From positions 1-8,785 of the forward strand of contig DAOVWW010000043.1 in assembly GCA_030636465.1 (NCBI GenBank): a stretch of 8,785 nucleotides of DNA. The letters run 5' to 3'. The stretch is from Gammaproteobacteria bacterium. GTDB lineage: Bacteria > Pseudomonadota > Gammaproteobacteria > BMS3Bbin11. Positions 5,993-8,785 of the stretch are shown here, piece after piece. Each line of letters starts with the position of its first letter. Position 1 is the first letter of the stretch. The notes beneath the pieces were generated by a model. It was not told where the DNA came from. It made no database searches and worked only from the letters and a program-made list of their open reading frames with translations. The translations under genes and the position numbers were made by a program.

Positions 5993-6022
5993 AAAAAGCC
6001 CGGCTAAGCCGGGCTTTTTTTT
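5993..6022. terminator. Bidirectional intrinsic terminator between soxA and the DHODH-like gene
   Basis: GCCCGGC (5998-6004), loop TAA and GCCGGGC (6008-6014) form a perfect 7-bp GC-rich stem flanked by five A on the left and eight T on the right. It ends rightward transcription of soxXYZA and, read on the other strand, leftward transcription of the nifJ operon, whose last stop codon is at 6044-6046. The A/T flanks can lengthen the stem. Confidence 0.92.
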
Positions 6023-6043
6023 GATTCGAATTCTTCATCGTGG

Positions 6044-7036
6044 CTACGATTTATAGCTTTTCAGCACCTGTAAATAATTGCATCGTTCTAACGCAGCAGG
6101 GTCCGATGCATGCAACTTGCTAACACTGCCCTTTAATTGTGATACTGATTCATATTCATGCTCTTCCATCCATTGCTCCATACCAGCGAGAATAACTGAA
6201 ATATGATCAGGACCATTCTTAAGTAGAGTGCTGCACAGGTGGGTTACGTCTGCCCCGGACAACAACATCCTGATGACATCTTCAGATGTATGGATTCCAC
6301 CTGTCGCAGCAAGGGATACATCAACCTGACCATATAAATAACCAATCCAGCGCATTGCCAACAGGCTTTCCTGTGAGGTAGAAAGATTCAGTTCAGGAAC
6401 TATCCCGAGAGTTTCCAGATCTATACTTGGCTGGTAAAAACGATTAAATAAGGAGACACCATTTACCCCATGCTGCTGAAGTTTACTTACCATAGAAGAT
6501 ACCGAACTGAAATAGGGTGATAGCTTCATCACCAGTGGAATATTTATGTGCTGCTTCAGTTCTATGAGTAAGTCCAGGTACAGCTGTTCTACCTGTCTGC
6601 CAGTTTGTTGTGTATTGGCAGCGACGTAATAGACATTCAGCTCCAGCGCATCGGCACCAGCCTGCTGTATTTCCAGCGCATGATCAACCCATCCTCCTGT
6701 GGTCACGCCATTGAGGCTTGCAATAACGGGAATACTTAATGATTGCTTTAGTGAAAAGATCTGCGCCAGGTACTCGTCAGTTTTTGTCTGATACGAACTG
6801 GACGCAGGTAAATATCCATCTGCCTCATTATGGCCAATATCCTGACTATACAGAAACGATTCCATCAAATAATCTTCTGCGCTTATTTCTTCCTCAAATA
6901 ATGAATACATTACCAGTGCTGAAGCACCAGCATCTTCGAGCATCTTTGCAGTAGCCAGATCACGTGACAGCGGTGAGGCCGAGGGCACCAGGGGATTCTC
7001 CAGCTTTAGTCCAAGGTATTCTGTGCTCAGATCCAT
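6044..7036 (-). CDS. Dihydroorotate-dehydrogenase-like protein paired with nifJ
   Basis: This 330-residue protein has the flavin-binding TIM barrel of class 1 dihydroorotate dehydrogenases. MDLSTEYLGLKLENPLVPSAS opens the barrel, LVMKLSPYF contains the conserved Lys171, and LAATGGIHTSEDVIRMLLSGAD (242-263) fits the FMN-phosphate site. Where class 1A PyrD has NLSCPN with the catalytic cysteine, this protein reads NVYYVAAN (134-141), so the cysteine is absent. It is therefore unlikely to make orotate. Proteins of this kind are commonly found directly after pyruvate:ferredoxin oxidoreductase, and their substrate is, to my knowledge, not established. The start is one base after the nifJ stop, with AAGGAG 7 bases before the ATG inside the nifJ end, so the two are probably translationally coupled. 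No signal peptide is seen; it should be cytoplasmic. Confidence 0.85.
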   Translation of the reverse strand: MDLSTEYLGLKLENPLVPSASPLSRDLATAKMLEDAGASALVMYSLFEEEISAEDYLMESFLYSQDIGHNEADGYLPASSSYQTKTDEYLAQIFSLKQSLSIPVIASLNGVTTGGWVDHALEIQQAGADALELNVYYVAANTQQTGRQVEQLYLDLLIELKQHINIPLVMKLSPYFSSVSSMVSKLQQHGVNGVSLFNRFYQPSIDLETLGIVPELNLSTSQESLLAMRWIGYLYGQVDVSLAATGGIHTSEDVIRMLLSGADVTHLCSTLLKNGPDHISVILAGMEQWMEEHEYESVSQLKGSVSKLHASDPAALERCNYLQVLKSYKS

Positions 7037-7037
7037 A

Positions 7038-8785
7038 TTATTTCTCCTTCGAACTTATGGTTTGTTCTTTTGAATCATCATAGGTGATTTCTGATAGTTT
7101 CTTATAGTGCTGGTAGCGTGCCATGGCTTCATCTTCAGCCTGTTTGAATAATTCCCGTGAAGTCTCAGGGTGACTACGCTGTAACATGCTGAAGCGCATT
7201 TCTGTCGATGCAAAATCCATATAAGGAATAGAGGGTTCTTTTGAGTCCAGCTGCAAAGGGTTTTTACCCGACTCTAAACGCCTGGGATCATATCTGTACA
7301 GGTTCCAGTGCCCGCTTTTAATGGCCAGCTCCTGTTGCCTTAAGTTATACGAAAGATCCACACCATGAGCGATACAGGGGCTGTAGGCAATGATCAGGGA
7401 TGGGCCCGGATACGATTCGGCTTCCATAAAGGCTTTTAGCGTCTGCATATCTTTCGCGCCAAAAGCAACATGGGCGACATATACATTTTCGTAGGCCATA
7501 GCGAACATTGATAGATCTTTTTTCTTCATCGTCTTGCCGCTGGATGCAAACTTAGCCACTGCAGCTTTTGGCGTCGCCTTTGACATCTGGCCACCTGTAT
7601 TCGAATACACTTCAGTATCCAGAACCAGAATGTTGACATCTCGACCCGAGGCAAGGACATGGTCAAGGCCGCCAAAGCCGATATCATAGGCCCAGCCATC
7701 TCCCCCAATAATCCAGACACTTTTTTTCACCAGGTAATCAGCCATTCCATCAAGTATTCGTGCTTCAGGCGTTTTTATAGTTTGCAGCTGTTTTTTTAGT
7801 GTAGCCACACGTTTACGCTGCTCATATATACCCGCTTCACTGCCCTGATCAGCCTGCTTAATTTCGTCAACCAGTTTTGCATCGAGATTCTTTCGCAGGG
7901 TTTCAACTAAATGAATAGCATGTTGAGCTCTCGAAGTTATTGCCAGCCTAAGACCCAGGCCAAATTCTGCATTATCTTCAAATAGAGAGTTAGACCAGGC
8001 AGGCCCCCGTCCATCTGCATCTTTTGTCCATGGGGTGGTGGGTAAATTGCCGCCATAGATAGAGGAACAACCCGTTGCATTGGCCACCACCATGCGGTCG
8101 CCAAATAGTTGGGTTGCCAATTTAATATAGGGAGTTTCTCCACATCCGACACAGGCCCCTGAAAACTCAAATAAAGGCTGCCCCAACATGGCGCCTTTCA
8201 TTGTGCTCCAACGGATATCTTTGCGATCAAATTCTGGCAGGGTAAGAAAATACTCCCAGTTCACTGCTTCCTCTTCTCTCAATGGCAGCTGTTCACGCAT
8301 ATTCAACGCCTTATGACTGGAGCGTGATTTATCTCTCACCGGACAGATCTCAACACACAGACCGCAACCTGTGCAGTCTTCTGGAGCCACCTGATAACTA
8401 ATATGCAAACCAGCAGCGAATTCCTTGCCCTTTACCGCTACATGTTTAAAGGAGGCAGGCGGGTCAATCATGTCACCCTCAGCAAATACTTTGCTGCGAA
8501 TTGCCGAATGTGGGCAGACAAATGGACATTTACCGCAATGTATACAAAGGTCCTCATCCCAGACAGGTATCTCATCAGCGATGTTACGCTTTTCCCAGCT
8601 GGCTGTACCCGTAGGCCAGGTGCCGTCATTCGGTAGCAAACTTACAGGTATTGAATCGCCCTTTCCTGCAATCAGTTTCGCGGTGACATCCCTGACAAAT
8701 TTAGGTGCATCATCAGGTATCAATTGCTGCCTGTCGATTTTACCTGTCACTTTTTCCAGGGCCTTAACCTCATACAATGCATCCA
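7038..8785 (-). CDS. nifJ: Pyruvate:ferredoxin (flavodoxin) oxidoreductase, C-terminal half (runs off right edge)
   Basis: The frame is open to the right edge, giving about 581 of the roughly 1,190 residues of a single-chain enzyme. The TTG at 8777-8775 is not a start, since the frame continues upstream (Asp-Ala-Leu-Tyr). Counting from that codon, two ferredoxin-type clusters appear: CIHCGKCPFVC (78-88) and CTGCGLCVEIC (135-145). The proximal [4Fe-4S] ligands follow: Cys209 and Cys212 (GACVGCGE), Cys237 (ATGCSSIYGG) and Cys468 (YSPCIAHG). The thiamine-diphosphate site is GGDGWAYDIG (358-367) through LDTEVYSNTGGQ (386-397). The enzyme interconverts pyruvate and acetyl-CoA plus CO2 with a low-potential ferredoxin or flavodoxin, in the cytoplasm. 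It may work oxidatively or, in carbon fixation, reductively; the window does not decide. It precedes the DHODH-like gene by one base. Confidence 0.95.
   Translation of the reverse strand, partial: DALYEVKALEKVTGKIDRQQLIPDDAPKFVRDVTAKLIAGKGDSIPVSLLPNDGTWPTGTASWEKRNIADEIPVWDEDLCIHCGKCPFVCPHSAIRSKVFAEGDMIDPPASFKHVAVKGKEFAAGLHISYQVAPEDCTGCGLCVEICPVRDKSRSSHKALNMREQLPLREEEAVNWEYFLTLPEFDRKDIRWSTMKGAMLGQPLFEFSGACVGCGETPYIKLATQLFGDRMVVANATGCSSIYGGNLPTTPWTKDADGRGPAWSNSLFEDNAEFGLGLRLAITSRAQHAIHLVETLRKNLDAKLVDEIKQADQGSEAGIYEQRKRVATLKKQLQTIKTPEARILDGMADYLVKKSVWIIGGDGWAYDIGFGGLDHVLASGRDVNILVLDTEVYSNTGGQMSKATPKAAVAKFASSGKTMKKKDLSMFAMAYENVYVAHVAFGAKDMQTLKAFMEAESYPGPSLIIAYSPCIAHGVDLSYNLRQQELAIKSGHWNLYRYDPRRLESGKNPLQLDSKEPSIPYMDFASTEMRFSMLQRSHPETSRELFKQAEDEAMARYQHYKKLSEITYDDSKEQTISSKEK

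Noticed and set aside
6739..6954. Plus-strand 71-residue open frame antisense to the DHODH-like gene
   Set aside because: The opposite strand codes for a well-supported flavoprotein; this frame has no start signal and no recognisable motif.
8775..8777. TTG as the start of the pyruvate:ferredoxin oxidoreductase
   Set aside because: The frame stays open to the window edge, and the visible part is only the C-terminal half of the family's length, so the true start is outside.

Overview
The window fits a chromosome segment of a sulfur-oxidising proteobacterium, most likely a gammaproteobacterium. The evidence is protein-family content only: periplasmic Sox proteins (soxXYZA), a cytoplasmic sulfur-relay pair (tusA and a DsrE2-type gene), a BepA-type M48 protease, a FadL-type outer-membrane protein and a single-chain pyruvate:ferredoxin oxidoreductase. 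Base composition is moderate, with AT-rich intergenic gaps. I saw no insertion sequence, tRNA, rRNA or CRISPR array.

Layout. (1) 1-755, minus: N-terminal part of a FadL/OmpP1 outer-membrane channel, running off the left edge. (2) 1038-1802, minus: tusA followed by a DsrE2-type gene, ending in two successive intrinsic terminators. (3) 1803-2141: AT-rich divergent gap. (4) 2142-3584, plus: bepA. (5) 3785-5977 approximately, plus: soxX-soxY-soxZ-soxA, closed by a strong bidirectional terminator at 5993-6022. (6) 6044-8785, minus: nifJ (C-terminal half only, continuing past the right edge) followed after one base by a dihydroorotate-dehydrogenase-like gene that lacks the catalytic cysteine of true PyrD.

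How the genes work together. SoxXA is expected to couple thiosulfate oxidatively to the C-terminal cysteine of SoxY, which SoxZ supports, in the periplasm. soxB and soxCD are not in this cluster. TusA and the DsrE2-type protein are expected to carry sulfane sulfur as protein persulfide in the cytoplasm, typically toward an Hdr-like or reverse-Dsr oxidation system. This arrangement suits a bacterium that oxidises sulfur partly in the periplasm and partly in the cytoplasm, but the window does not contain the cytoplasmic oxidation enzymes. BepA surveys outer-membrane protein assembly. The nifJ pair belongs to low-potential carbon metabolism and has no obvious link to the sulfur genes.

No wholly new multi-gene system is evident. 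The items most worth follow-up are the nifJ-linked DHODH-like protein without catalytic cysteine, a stable hairpin between soxZ and soxA, an 18-base near-perfect palindrome between bepA and soxX, and a sox cluster that ends without soxB.
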